Shown here piece by piece: positions 24,358 through 32,870 of a stretch of DNA of 64,000 nucleotides. The notes below the pieces were generated by a model. The model had not been told where the DNA came from and searched no databases. It saw only the letters and a program-made list of their open reading frames with translations. The number at the start of each line of letters is the position of its first letter. Within the stretch, counting starts at the first letter, position 1. The position numbers and the translations under genes were made by a program. The stretch covers positions 62,001 through 126,000 of the forward strand of contig JBBIKW010000008.1 of NCBI GenBank assembly GCA_037445225.1, read 5' to 3'. This stretch comes from M3007 sp037445225. Lineage in GTDB: Bacteria; Bacteroidota; Bacteroidia; Chitinophagales; Saprospiraceae.

Positions 24358-25239
24358 TTAGAGGAGATAAAAAACTAAAAAGACGAAGACCCACACCAAG
24401 TCCACGAAGTGCCAATACAGGCCCACCTTTTCCACCATCTCGTAGCCGTTTCGGCGGGCAACATAGAGCCCGCTAGCGGCATTGATCATGATTATGGTCA
24501 AGATGACGACCCCAGAGAACACGTGAAAGCCGTGAAAACCCGTGATGAAGAAAAAGAGTGCCCCGAAGGCCTTGGGACCTAATCCCGCTTCCATCACGCG
24601 CCCTGCGTACTCTCCACTGGTATACTTCACGAGCGGGATTTCGAATTTTCCATCGTGTTTGTGCACCAGATAGTTGTCTCCTTTAGCAAAGGTCTTTAAA
24701 GAGCCGTCCTCGTTGCGCATCTCCGTACTGTCGGGATTGAGGTAGATGCCGTCAGCGATGTGCCGGCTGAAAGGATTTTCCGAGACCGTCATGTGCTCCT
24801 TGACGATGAGCGTGGTCCACTCATATGCTTGAGAGGCCAGGAAGGTGATGCCCCCCAATATAGTCAGGAACATCCAGAAGACAACGCCGCGTTGGTTTTC
24901 GCGATGCCCCTCTTGGACGGCGCGCACCATGGTTACCGAGCTAAAGATCAGCACGAAGGTCATGAAAGTGACGAAGACCAAGGGCAAGTGCTTGTCCACA
25001 AAGGGAAAAGAGGAGAAGACAAAGTCTGCCTCTGGCCAGGTAGGCGTGCTGAAGCGAAGAGCGCCGTAGGCGATAAGGAAGCCTGCGAACGTGAAAGCAT
25101 CCGACAGCAGAAAATACCACATCATCAGCTTCCCGTAGCTGGCTTTAAACGGCTCTTTAGCGCCATCCCAGAGGCTACTGCCGTTATCTGCTAGATGGGC
25201 TTGGGTTTCGTGTGCGTGTGCTACAGAGGTATCAGCCAT
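24358..25239 (-). CDS. cytochrome c oxidase subunit III, with periplasmic-type insert
   Basis: A 293-residue subunit III of the heme-copper oxidase. Family marks are WYFLLSDAFTFAGFL near residue 41, ASQAYEW, the FHGFHVFSG block and LYWHFVDLVWVFVF at the end. Between helices, residues about 150-220 form a hydrophilic insert (LNPDSTEMRNEDGS, then YLVHKHDGKF) that ordinary subunit III lacks. The N-terminus is His/Ala-rich. A second subunit III gene lies directly upstream in the transcript; paired subunit III genes are common in Bacteroidota oxidase operons. It does not carry redox centres but supports proton uptake and stability. Confidence 0.92.
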   Translation of the reverse strand: MADTSVAHAHETQAHLADNGSSLWDGAKEPFKASYGKLMMWYFLLSDAFTFAGFLIAYGALRFSTPTWPEADFVFSSFPFVDKHLPLVFVTFMTFVLIFSSVTMVRAVQEGHRENQRGVVFWMFLTILGGITFLASQAYEWTTLIVKEHMTVSENPFSRHIADGIYLNPDSTEMRNEDGSLKTFAKGDNYLVHKHDGKFEIPLVKYTSGEYAGRVMEAGLGPKAFGALFFFITGFHGFHVFSGVVILTIIMINAASGLYVARRNGYEMVEKVGLYWHFVDLVWVFVFLVFYLL

Positions 25240-25290
25240 ATTTCGCGCGTAAATAATCGGGTTGAAAATTCGCGGTCAAAGTTCGGCACA

Positions 25291-25881
25291 TCAGGGCGAT
25301 TGCAGCAAGAAGAAAATGAACAAATACACCCACAGGACGTCGACAAAATGCCAGTAATGCACTACCAATTCAAAGCGCAGTCGCCGTCGAGGCGTAGGCT
25401 TGTACGGCAAGGCAAATGCGTGAATAAGGGCGACAACAAGCGCCGTTATTCCGCCCAATACATGCGCTGCGTGCACTCCAGAGATCACATAGACAAAAGA
25501 GCTCGAAGGATTGATAGTGAAAGTAGCACCCATGGCCGTCATCGCCTTCCAGCCCAGATATTGAAGCACCACGAAGGACAGCCCCAACACGAAAGTTGCA
25601 ATCAGCAAGACTTTGTAGCGCCGCTCTATCCCTCGAACAAAAGCGCGATACGACGCATGTAGGGTAAGACTGCTCAGCACAATTACTGCCGTGCTCAGCC
25701 AGAAGATGTCTGGCAGCTGGAACTCGTACCAATTACCCGCAGCGCGCCGAACGATGTAGGCACTGGTAAAGGCGCCAAACATCATGATAATGGTAGCGAT
25801 ACCTACCCACAAGGCGAACTTGAGCGGGTGGATTTGATTGCTGTGATATTCTCTTCGGATAGTTTCCGGCATAGCACGCAT
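25291..25881 (-). CDS. cytochrome c oxidase subunit III, short paralogue
   Basis: A 196-residue five-helix subunit III protein. Marks are KFALWVGIATIIMMFGAFTSAYI, the SGVHAAHVLGGI block with its histidine pair, and the final VVHYWHFVDVLWVYLFIFF. It is the short form and has no insert. It follows the heme O synthase gene by 6 bases, so transcription and translation are probably coupled. Together with the longer copy next door, it gives the oxidase two related III-type subunits. The first codons MRAMPE allow a start three codons later. Confidence 0.9.
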   Translation of the reverse strand: MRAMPETIRREYHSNQIHPLKFALWVGIATIIMMFGAFTSAYIVRRAAGNWYEFQLPDIFWLSTAVIVLSSLTLHASYRAFVRGIERRYKVLLIATFVLGLSFVVLQYLGWKAMTAMGATFTINPSSSFVYVISGVHAAHVLGGITALVVALIHAFALPYKPTPRRRLRFELVVHYWHFVDVLWVYLFIFFLLQSP

Positions 25882-25887
25882 ATACGC

Positions 25888-26823
25888 TTACGGATGTGAC
25901 AAGAGCGCGTCCGCCAACACGGTCAACAAGGCCAGCGGTAGGTATAGAAAAGAGGCATACATCTGTTTTCGGGCCGCCTCATCCGCACATCGCCGAAAAA
26001 GCCCCCAACACGACCAAGCAAAATAGGCCGTCACAAGGATGAGCATCCCCATAGCCCACACATTTATCTGCCCAAAAGCGTATGCCAAAAAGACGCTCAA
26101 TGCCAGCAGAACGCAAAACAAGAAAGACAAAAGCCCAACAGAGGGCGATTTTACGCTCTCTTTAGTGGGGAGTAAATAGAAGCCCGCCCGCTTGTAATCT
26201 TGGTCGGCAACCCACGCTACCGCCCAAAAATGAGGAAACTGCCACAGGAATTGCACGGCGAAGAGAAAGCTAGCCATTGCACTCCACTCTTTTTCCCAAG
26301 CTACTGTACCGATCACTACCGGAAGGGCTCCAGGAATAGCGCCTACTAGCACCGCCACAGGGGAGTAACGCTTGAGCGGCGTGTACAGGAAGGCGTAGGT
26401 CACCAAGGACAATGCACCCAGGAAAGCTGTGAGTGGGTTAAAGAAGGCCAGCACGCTCAGACCAGCGGAGGCCATCAAGCCCGCCACCAGTACCGCTGTG
26501 GCTACGCTCCACTGGCCAGAAGCGACCGGCCGAAGAGCGGTACGCCGCATCAGCGCGTCGTATTCGTACTCTAAGACTTGATTGAGCGCATTGGCTGCCC
26601 CCGTCACCAAAAAGCCGCCCACTGCTAAGAGCAGCCAGCTGCGCCACCCCGCTTGGCCGCCTCCTACCACACCAAAAGATATCAATGCGGAAAACAGCAC
26701 CATGAGCGAGAGGCGAAACTTTACCAACAGCGCCCAGTTCTTAAAAGCAAGCTTCACTGAAAAGCTTTTTTCTTTTCCTGAGGCAGCTGTGGCAATCTCA
26801 TTCGCGCGATACGTGAAGCGCAT
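25888..26823 (-). CDS. ctaB: protoheme IX farnesyltransferase (heme O synthase)
   Basis: A 311-residue UbiA-superfamily membrane enzyme that attaches a farnesyl group to heme b, giving heme O for the oxidase (heme A if a CtaA is present elsewhere). The first acidic motif is NQVLEYEYDALMRRTALRPVA, of the COX10 form, and the second is ADQDYKRAGFYLLP; about nine hydrophobic helices follow the usual pattern. Its position between the oxidase subunit I and III genes is typical. No ctaA gene is present in this window. The start lies 20 bases after subunit I. Confidence 0.94.
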   Translation of the reverse strand: MRFTYRANEIATAASGKEKSFSVKLAFKNWALLVKFRLSLMVLFSALISFGVVGGGQAGWRSWLLLAVGGFLVTGAANALNQVLEYEYDALMRRTALRPVASGQWSVATAVLVAGLMASAGLSVLAFFNPLTAFLGALSLVTYAFLYTPLKRYSPVAVLVGAIPGALPVVIGTVAWEKEWSAMASFLFAVQFLWQFPHFWAVAWVADQDYKRAGFYLLPTKESVKSPSVGLLSFLFCVLLALSVFLAYAFGQINVWAMGMLILVTAYFAWSCWGLFRRCADEAARKQMYASFLYLPLALLTVLADALLSHP

Positions 26824-26843
26824 GGTGCTGTTTTTCCCAATAT

Positions 26844-28712
26844 TTAGTGTCCGTGATCGTGTTCTCCCTCCCGAAGCGGGACGTACTGCGGTACGTATTC
26901 TTGTCCGTTTTTACCGTAATCGTAGGGCCAGCGCTGTACCGATGGGATCTTATCCGGCCAGTTGCCGTGCCCGGGCAAGATTGGTGTCGTCCACTCTAGG
27001 GTATTCGCTCCCCAGGGGTTTTTTGTCGTCATCTTGCGGCCGTTAAAGATGGAATAGAAGAAGTTGATGACGAAGACAACCTGAAGGAAGAAGACTACGA
27101 TAGCAGCCACCGTGATGAACTGGTTCAACTCCGTAAAATGGCGGAAAGCATCGAAGGAGGCGCCACCGTCGTAATACCGGCGCGGCACACCAGCCATACC
27201 GGTATAATGCATCGGCCAGAACACTGCATAGGCGCCGATCATCGTCCCCCAGAAGTGGATCTTACCCAGTGTTTCGTTCATGAAGCGCCCAAACATCTTG
27301 GGGAACCAGTGATAAATACCGGCAAACATGCCAAAGAATGCCGCCACGCCCATCACGATGTGGAAGTGTGCCACCACAAAGTACGTGTCGTGCAGCTGGA
27401 CATCGATGGCCGAGTTTCCTAAAAAGATACCGGTCAGCCCCCCTGAGATAAACAAAGAGACAAACCCTAAGGCAAACAAGCTGGCTGAGTTGAAGCGGAA
27501 ATTCGAGCCGTAAACCGTAGATATCCAGTTAAATACTTTCACCGCCGAGGGCACCGCGATGATTAGCGTAAACACCACAAAGAACTTACTAATGAAGGGG
27601 TTAACCCCCGCCATAAACATGTGGTGTGCCCAAACGATGAAGGAGAGGAAGGCAATAGCCAATGTCGAAAGCACCATTGCTCGATAGCCGAAGATGGGTT
27701 TGCGAGCGTGGACAGAAAGCACCTCCGATGCGATGCCCATGGCGGGCAAGATGATGATGTATACTTCGGGGTGCCCTAAGAACCAGAACAGGTGCTGATA
27801 CAAAATTGGACTGCCGCCGATGCGATCCAAAATTTGGCCGCCAACCACGATCTCGCTCAAGTAGAACGAAGTGCCCATGCTGCGGTCGAACATGAGCAGA
27901 AGCACCCCGGAGAGGAGTACTGGGAAAGACAATACACCGATAATAGCAGTGATAAAGAATGCCCAGATGGTCAGAGGCATCCGCCATAAATTCATGTCTC
28001 GCGTGCGCAAGTTCAGAACGGTAGTCACGTAATTGATACCGCCCAGCAAAGCCGACACAATAAAGAGCGCTATGGCCACGATCCACATGGTCATGCCAGC
28101 ACCTGATCCTTCAGAAGCTTGAGGCAGAGCACTTAATGGCGGATAAGCAGTCCAACCTCCAGAAAATGGCCCTGTGCTCAGAAAGAGCGACAAAAACATG
28201 ACCACGCTGGCCAGGAAAAAGAACCAGTAAGAAAAGGCGTTCAGCAGAGGTGAGGCCATATCTCGGGCGCCCAACTGAAGCGGTATGAGCAGATTAGAGA
28301 AAGTACCACTCAACCCAGCCGTCAACACGAAAAAGATGAGGACTGTCCCGTGGATGGTCACCAATGCGTAGTAGAACTCCGGATCGAGCTTGCCAATGCC
28401 CGCGTCGTTCACCTGTATCCACTTGCCTAAGATCGGTTTAAGCCACGCTAAATCTGCCTCGGGAAAGCCCAACTGCAAGCGGAAGACCAACGACATCAGC
28501 GCGCCCATCAAGGCCCAAAAGATACCTGTGATGAGAAACTGGCGCCCAATGATTTTGTGGTCTGTACTAAATATGTACGTCGTCAAGAAGTTGGACTGAT
28601 ACTTGTCGCCATGATGGTGCTCGTGAAAGCGGTCATCATAACCTAACTCTTGAGTCAGCTTCTCTTCCAGGGTGTCCAAGGATTCAACTGCGACTTTGGT
28701 CATTTCAGCCAT
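26844..28712 (-). CDS. ctaD: cytochrome c oxidase subunit I
   Basis: The 622-residue catalytic subunit of an A-type heme-copper oxidase, with 12 predicted helices. It holds low-spin heme and the heme-CuB centre. The cross-linked His-Tyr motif is seen in GHPEVYIIILPAMG, the CuB histidines in VWAHHMFMAG, and the heme ligands in THDTYFVVAHFHIVMG-like sequence (here LHDTYFVVAHFHIVMG). The N-terminal 40 residues are an extra charged extension with DDRFHEHHHGD, and the C-terminus ends in HDHGH. The gene lies between subunit II and heme O synthase in the respiratory operon. Confidence 0.97.
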   Translation of the reverse strand: MAEMTKVAVESLDTLEEKLTQELGYDDRFHEHHHGDKYQSNFLTTYIFSTDHKIIGRQFLITGIFWALMGALMSLVFRLQLGFPEADLAWLKPILGKWIQVNDAGIGKLDPEFYYALVTIHGTVLIFFVLTAGLSGTFSNLLIPLQLGARDMASPLLNAFSYWFFFLASVVMFLSLFLSTGPFSGGWTAYPPLSALPQASEGSGAGMTMWIVAIALFIVSALLGGINYVTTVLNLRTRDMNLWRMPLTIWAFFITAIIGVLSFPVLLSGVLLLMFDRSMGTSFYLSEIVVGGQILDRIGGSPILYQHLFWFLGHPEVYIIILPAMGIASEVLSVHARKPIFGYRAMVLSTLAIAFLSFIVWAHHMFMAGVNPFISKFFVVFTLIIAVPSAVKVFNWISTVYGSNFRFNSASLFALGFVSLFISGGLTGIFLGNSAIDVQLHDTYFVVAHFHIVMGVAAFFGMFAGIYHWFPKMFGRFMNETLGKIHFWGTMIGAYAVFWPMHYTGMAGVPRRYYDGGASFDAFRHFTELNQFITVAAIVVFFLQVVFVINFFYSIFNGRKMTTKNPWGANTLEWTTPILPGHGNWPDKIPSVQRWPYDYGKNGQEYVPQYVPLREGEHDHGH

Positions 28713-28777
28713 AAACCAATGAATTTAAATATGTAAACTTGGGTTGAGGGCTTCGGCGTCCTTCCTATTTTTTCACT

Positions 28778-29920
28778 TTACAGGCTAGTAGTTTTCGTCG
28801 TGTCGCTTGCTGCCTCGGGAAGCGCAGGCGGATCAATATCTAAGACTTTACCCTTGTTGAGGTCTTCATCCTTACCGCGGATTTGCGTGAGGTAATAAGA
28901 CTCTTGCTTTTTGTACCAGGCATCGAATTCCTCTTGCGAAACTACTCGCACGATACGCCGCATGGAGTAGTGCCCCTTACCGCACAGCTCTGCGCAAGCG
29001 AGCTCGTATTCGAACTTTTCCCAACGCTTCGGACCCTGCGGATCTGTCGGGTCGTACGGCTCATTGTACTCCGGATACTTTCGCAGCTCATTGCGGTACT
29101 CGGCAGTAGTCTTAATCGGCGTAAATACAAAATACGTAGGCATGCCGGGTACTGCATCCATCTTGACGCGGAATTGAGGGAGATAGAAGTTGTGCAACAC
29201 ATCTTTGGCTATAATGCGCACCCTCACTTTCTTATTCACCGGCAAATACAGCTCTTGCCCTACGATAATGTCGTCCCAGTTTTTAGGATCTCTAAAGTCC
29301 TGCCCTACCTGATTAATTGCAGTAGTCAAGCGGTAGTCGCGCGCGCCCAACTTACCGTCGGGGCCGGGATAGCGAATAATCCAGTTGAACTGTTGGCCTG
29401 TGGCTTCTATCTCTATATAGTCTTCGTCTGGGCTAACATCGGCCATAATTCTGTCCCACGCATCGAGGCCGCGCACGACCAGCAGCGTCATTACCACTGC
29501 AGGGACAGCCGTCCAGATGACTTCAAGGCGGTTGTCGTGCGCGATAAATGCGGCTTTCCGATCTTCGCGCCAGCGATATTTATAGGCAAACCAGAATAGA
29601 GCAACATGGGTAATGACGAATACAATACCTGTAAAAATAAGCGTGACGTTGAACATGTTATCGATGGCTCCGCCGTGCTCCGAAGCCGCTGCATGCGGAC
29701 CATAGCCGAGCATCTCGTTCTTGTACAGGTACGAAGATGCAAAAACAGCCACTAAGAAAACCACTAAAAACGCTAGCGACAAGTGTGCGTTCCACCAACT
29801 GCTCTCGCGCATAACTTCGCGCTCTCCCTTTATTTGGGAGATCAGCTCCACTACGCGAGCAATCTGAACAAGCACAACGCCAACAAGAAGTATGCAGAGG
29901 ATAATGAGAAGCGCAGTCAT
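28778..29920 (-). CDS. ctaC: cytochrome c oxidase subunit II
   Basis: A 380-residue subunit II that takes electrons at the dinuclear CuA site. Two or three N-terminal helices (residues about 4-22, 46-66 and 95-112) precede the periplasmic cupredoxin domain. The CuA ligands are visible in DVLHNFYLPQF and CAELCGKGHYSM. No CxxCH motif is present, so it has no fused cytochrome c domain; electrons would come from ActA or ActE hemes or a soluble carrier. The N-terminus is longer than in most II subunits, as in other Bacteroidota. It follows actF by 98 bases and precedes subunit I by 65. Confidence 0.96.
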   Translation of the reverse strand: MTALLIILCILLVGVVLVQIARVVELISQIKGEREVMRESSWWNAHLSLAFLVVFLVAVFASSYLYKNEMLGYGPHAAASEHGGAIDNMFNVTLIFTGIVFVITHVALFWFAYKYRWREDRKAAFIAHDNRLEVIWTAVPAVVMTLLVVRGLDAWDRIMADVSPDEDYIEIEATGQQFNWIIRYPGPDGKLGARDYRLTTAINQVGQDFRDPKNWDDIIVGQELYLPVNKKVRVRIIAKDVLHNFYLPQFRVKMDAVPGMPTYFVFTPIKTTAEYRNELRKYPEYNEPYDPTDPQGPKRWEKFEYELACAELCGKGHYSMRRIVRVVSQEEFDAWYKKQESYYLTQIRGKDEDLNKGKVLDIDPPALPEAASDTTKTTSL

Positions 29921-30018
29921 TTGCGGCAGATTGTTTACTTTTTAAAACGCTAAAAAGACCGAATAGTTCAAGCCTCAGAATTAAGCAATCGGTTACTTAG
30001 AATGATTCTAAACTAAAT

Positions 30019-31557
30019 TCAATGGTGTTCGTGACTATTCTCTTCCCCATCGATATAAACGCCTGTAGAGTGATGCAAGCTTTCCTCCAGATAGGGATCT
30101 CTCAGCGGCAACAAGGGCGCGCGCTCCAGCTGTCGGAAGAAAAAGAACAAGAAGAGACTTAGGAAACCTATAAGTACGCCGATTTCCTGAAAGCCCGGCA
30201 GGGAGTAGCCCAATTGAAAAGGAGCTTTTGTGTGGTGAGCCTCCTCCCTGTGGCTGTGTTGTGCTTCACCGCCGTGATCGCGATCGACATGAGCAGCTTC
30301 GCCTGCTTGTTCATGCGCGAGAGGTTCAGAAGTCTTATCGCTGCTCTTTTCTTCGGAGGACTGTTGGGGGGCTGCTTCGGGTGCTTGTTCAGCGCCCACG
30401 CTTGCCATCGCGCGAAGAGTTATCGTCAAATCTATGGTGGCATCATCCGCACTAGTATGCGTACCGCCTTCATGGAGCGCTAGGGCCTCTTGCGCTGCAA
30501 TGCGCGCACCGGGTTTGATCATGTAAAAGAAGTCGATCCAGTGGCCCAAAAACACCAACAGTGCAGCAAAAAACATGGTGCCCACTTTGCGCTTCGTATC
30601 GTTGCGCATTAGTACAAAAAAGGGAACGACGAAGTTGAGCACAAGATTTCCCCAGAACAAAATGGGGTAATTGTCCATGCGCTCTTTGAAATAGATGGTC
30701 TCTTCTCCAATATTACCGTACCAAATGAGCATGAATTGGTCGAACCAGAGATAGGTCCAAAACACACTAATGCCGAAGAGATACTTACCTAAGTCGTGGA
30801 GATGCTCTACGGTGACATACTCCAAGTACCCTTTTGACCAGAGATACAGAATGAGTACGATGAAGAGAGCTAGGCCTCCTAAGAATAGGGAAATGGTGGA
30901 ATACCAGGCGAACATCGTGCTGTACCAGTGTGGGTCGATAGACATCACCAGCTGCCAGAGGAACACTGTGCTCAGAAAGCCGCCCAAAGGCAAGAACGAT
31001 GCCGCCCACTTGCGCTCGCGCTTATAGTAGTCGAAAGATGGGGTCTCGTGCACATCTTGGGCCAATGAATTTTGGCGCAGCTTGTAGGCCCAGAAGTACC
31101 ATATGGCTAAGAAGCCTACCGTACCCACCGTAAAAAAGACGGGATTAAGGAAGCCCGACTTACCCGCTATGATCTTGTCGTATATGGGGTTGGAGGGGTC
31201 GGTAATGCCCGGCGTGTTCCAATGGTATAGATGGTGTAAGTGTCCCCAGACGCCAATGACTACCACCAGGAGCAGAGCGATGCCCACTAACATGAACTGG
31301 CTCATGGCTTCCCAAAGGCGCTTGATGACGACCATCCAGCCTGCGAACGCCGTAATTTGACCGCTAAGGAAAAACATAGCGGTAAAAGCGATGCCGGTAA
31401 AGAAGACGGCGTTGTGCAGGTAATTTGTCCAAAAACGCGTATAAAAAGCATCGTCGCCTATCGCAGACCATATCAGGCTGAGGACTCCAATGCCCATCCC
31501 GATGATGAGATTGCGCTTGAGTTTGCTGTCAAAAACGAACTGCGTATTCAGATTCAT
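30019..31557 (-). CDS. actF: alternative complex III subunit ActF, with His/Glu-rich insert
   Basis: A 512-residue integral membrane subunit of the quinol:cytochrome c oxidoreductase called alternative complex III. About ten helices are visible; it is related to ActC/NrfD in fold but binds no known cofactor. Residues about 385-445 form a low-complexity loop rich in Ala, Glu, Ser and His (SSEEKSSDKTSEP, then HVDRDHGGEAQHSHREEAHH) just before the last helix pair. The C-terminus also ends in EENSHEHH. Such His clusters could bind metal, but this is inference. It follows actE after 43 bases. Confidence 0.93.
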   Translation of the reverse strand: MNLNTQFVFDSKLKRNLIIGMGIGVLSLIWSAIGDDAFYTRFWTNYLHNAVFFTGIAFTAMFFLSGQITAFAGWMVVIKRLWEAMSQFMLVGIALLLVVVIGVWGHLHHLYHWNTPGITDPSNPIYDKIIAGKSGFLNPVFFTVGTVGFLAIWYFWAYKLRQNSLAQDVHETPSFDYYKRERKWAASFLPLGGFLSTVFLWQLVMSIDPHWYSTMFAWYSTISLFLGGLALFIVLILYLWSKGYLEYVTVEHLHDLGKYLFGISVFWTYLWFDQFMLIWYGNIGEETIYFKERMDNYPILFWGNLVLNFVVPFFVLMRNDTKRKVGTMFFAALLVFLGHWIDFFYMIKPGARIAAQEALALHEGGTHTSADDATIDLTITLRAMASVGAEQAPEAAPQQSSEEKSSDKTSEPLAHEQAGEAAHVDRDHGGEAQHSHREEAHHTKAPFQLGYSLPGFQEIGVLIGFLSLFLFFFFRQLERAPLLPLRDPYLEESLHHSTGVYIDGEENSHEHH

Positions 31558-31600
31558 ATTTCAGCACTGGTCTGTAGACCGAGTTTTTGAATGTTTGCGC

Positions 31601-32302
31601 CTACTTTTTCTGCTGTAGAGAACGAATGTAGTGGATCACTTCCCAACGTTCCTGATACGAAAGTTTATCCGCATAGCCGCCCATGACATTTTTGCCGTAC
31701 ATGATAGCAAAGTAGAAGCGGCCATCCTTTGCGTTAGTCATCTCTTCGTCCGTTAGATTCTTGGGTTGAGCCAAGTATTTCGAGTCGGGCATAGTGACGA
31801 TATAGCCTTGGCCGTCGCCCTTTTCGCCGTGGCAAATAGCGCAATATAAGTTATACAGATTTTTGCCGCGCTCTAAAGCTTCTGGAGTAGCCGGGAAGGG
31901 ATTTACCGTCATTTCCTGCTCGCAGCGAAGGCGCTCCTCCTCGGTATTTTCATAATAAAACGGCACATATCCGTTGACCGGCGCAGCGATAGCGTTAGGC
32001 GCATTCTTGCCGCGAACAACGTCGAGTACCTCCGAGCCAGCGTACTGGACGGCTGTATAGCCGCGCGCAATGGTACCTACTACAGGCTTGCGAGGCTGCG
32101 AAAGGGCAGCTTTAGGCAGGGTGCTTTCCTCGTCCCAGTGATTCCACGAATAATTCGCCAACACATTGGCCTCGTAGGTAATCGGATGGTACATGTCGGG
32201 CATGTATTCATGGCCCGTTTTGTTCTTTCCGGCCGGTGAACATAGGGAGAAAAGCCATGCGAACAAGGCTACTCCAATAATGGCTCCAATTGCGTATTTC
32301 AT
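31601..32302 (-). CDS. actE: alternative complex III subunit ActE, monoheme cytochrome c lipoprotein
   Basis: A 233-residue periplasmic subunit with one heme c site, CAICHGEKGDG near residue 155. The N-terminus has a hydrophobic stretch ending at LFSLC (Cys21), a plausible lipobox, so the protein is likely held on the membrane by lipid. ACIII structures from Bacteroidota show ActE as the single-heme subunit next to ActA. It should pass electrons to the oxidase. Distance to actD is 20 bases, within the same transcript. A methionine axial ligand candidate lies in MTNAKDGRFYFAIMYGKNVMGG. Confidence 0.93.
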   Translation of the reverse strand: MKYAIGAIIGVALFAWLFSLCSPAGKNKTGHEYMPDMYHPITYEANVLANYSWNHWDEESTLPKAALSQPRKPVVGTIARGYTAVQYAGSEVLDVVRGKNAPNAIAAPVNGYVPFYYENTEEERLRCEQEMTVNPFPATPEALERGKNLYNLYCAICHGEKGDGQGYIVTMPDSKYLAQPKNLTDEEMTNAKDGRFYFAIMYGKNVMGGYADKLSYQERWEVIHYIRSLQQKK

Positions 32303-32322
32303 TTCAGAACGTTGTCTGTTTT

Positions 32323-32853
32323 TTAAAGAACTTTTTCATGTACTTCCGCAGCGCGCGTTTTTTGGAAGAAGTTTTTCAGCCCGGCTACCACTGATTGTTC
32401 CACCTGAGTAATGTCGAAGGCAATGCAGAATTTATCGTCGCTAATGCGGTTGTCCAGAATCTTTGCCTTGACCCCCGGCCACATCCCGCAAATCGTGTAA
32501 AAGGTGATGGTCATACCCCAGGCGGCGAAGAGCACGGTCAGCTCAAAAGTGATAGGAATAAACGAAGGCACTGGCCAATAGGGCTTGCCGCCAAAGAGGA
32601 TAGGCCAGTCCTTTGCCAAAGCCCAAGACATGAAGAGAAAGCCAAACAGAGCACCCGTAGCGCCATAGATGAAGCCTAAGATATGAAGCCGGCTTTCCTT
32701 AAGGCCTAAGATGGGATCCAGCCCGTGCACTGGGAAGGGCGTGTAAACGTCCATGATATCGAGGTGCGCTTGGCGCGCCTCTTTCACAGCGCTCTTCAGC
32801 TCTTCCTCGTCGTTATATAGTCCGTACAGAACCCTTTTGTTTTCAGAGGACAT
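32323..32853 (-). CDS. actD: alternative complex III subunit ActD (DUF3341)
   Basis: A 176-residue subunit with two membrane helices (about residues 59-80 and 98-123) and soluble ends. DUF3341 marks are LYGLYNDEEELKSAV near the start, DVYTPFPVHGLDPILG and ILGFIYGATGALFGF. It carries no cofactor and packs against ActC/ActF. It sits 17 bases after actC and 20 before actE. Confidence 0.93.
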   Translation of the reverse strand: MSSENKRVLYGLYNDEEELKSAVKEARQAHLDIMDVYTPFPVHGLDPILGLKESRLHILGFIYGATGALFGFLFMSWALAKDWPILFGGKPYWPVPSFIPITFELTVLFAAWGMTITFYTICGMWPGVKAKILDNRISDDKFCIAFDITQVEQSVVAGLKNFFQKTRAAEVHEKVL

Positions 32854-32870
32854 ATCGCAATGGAGATATT

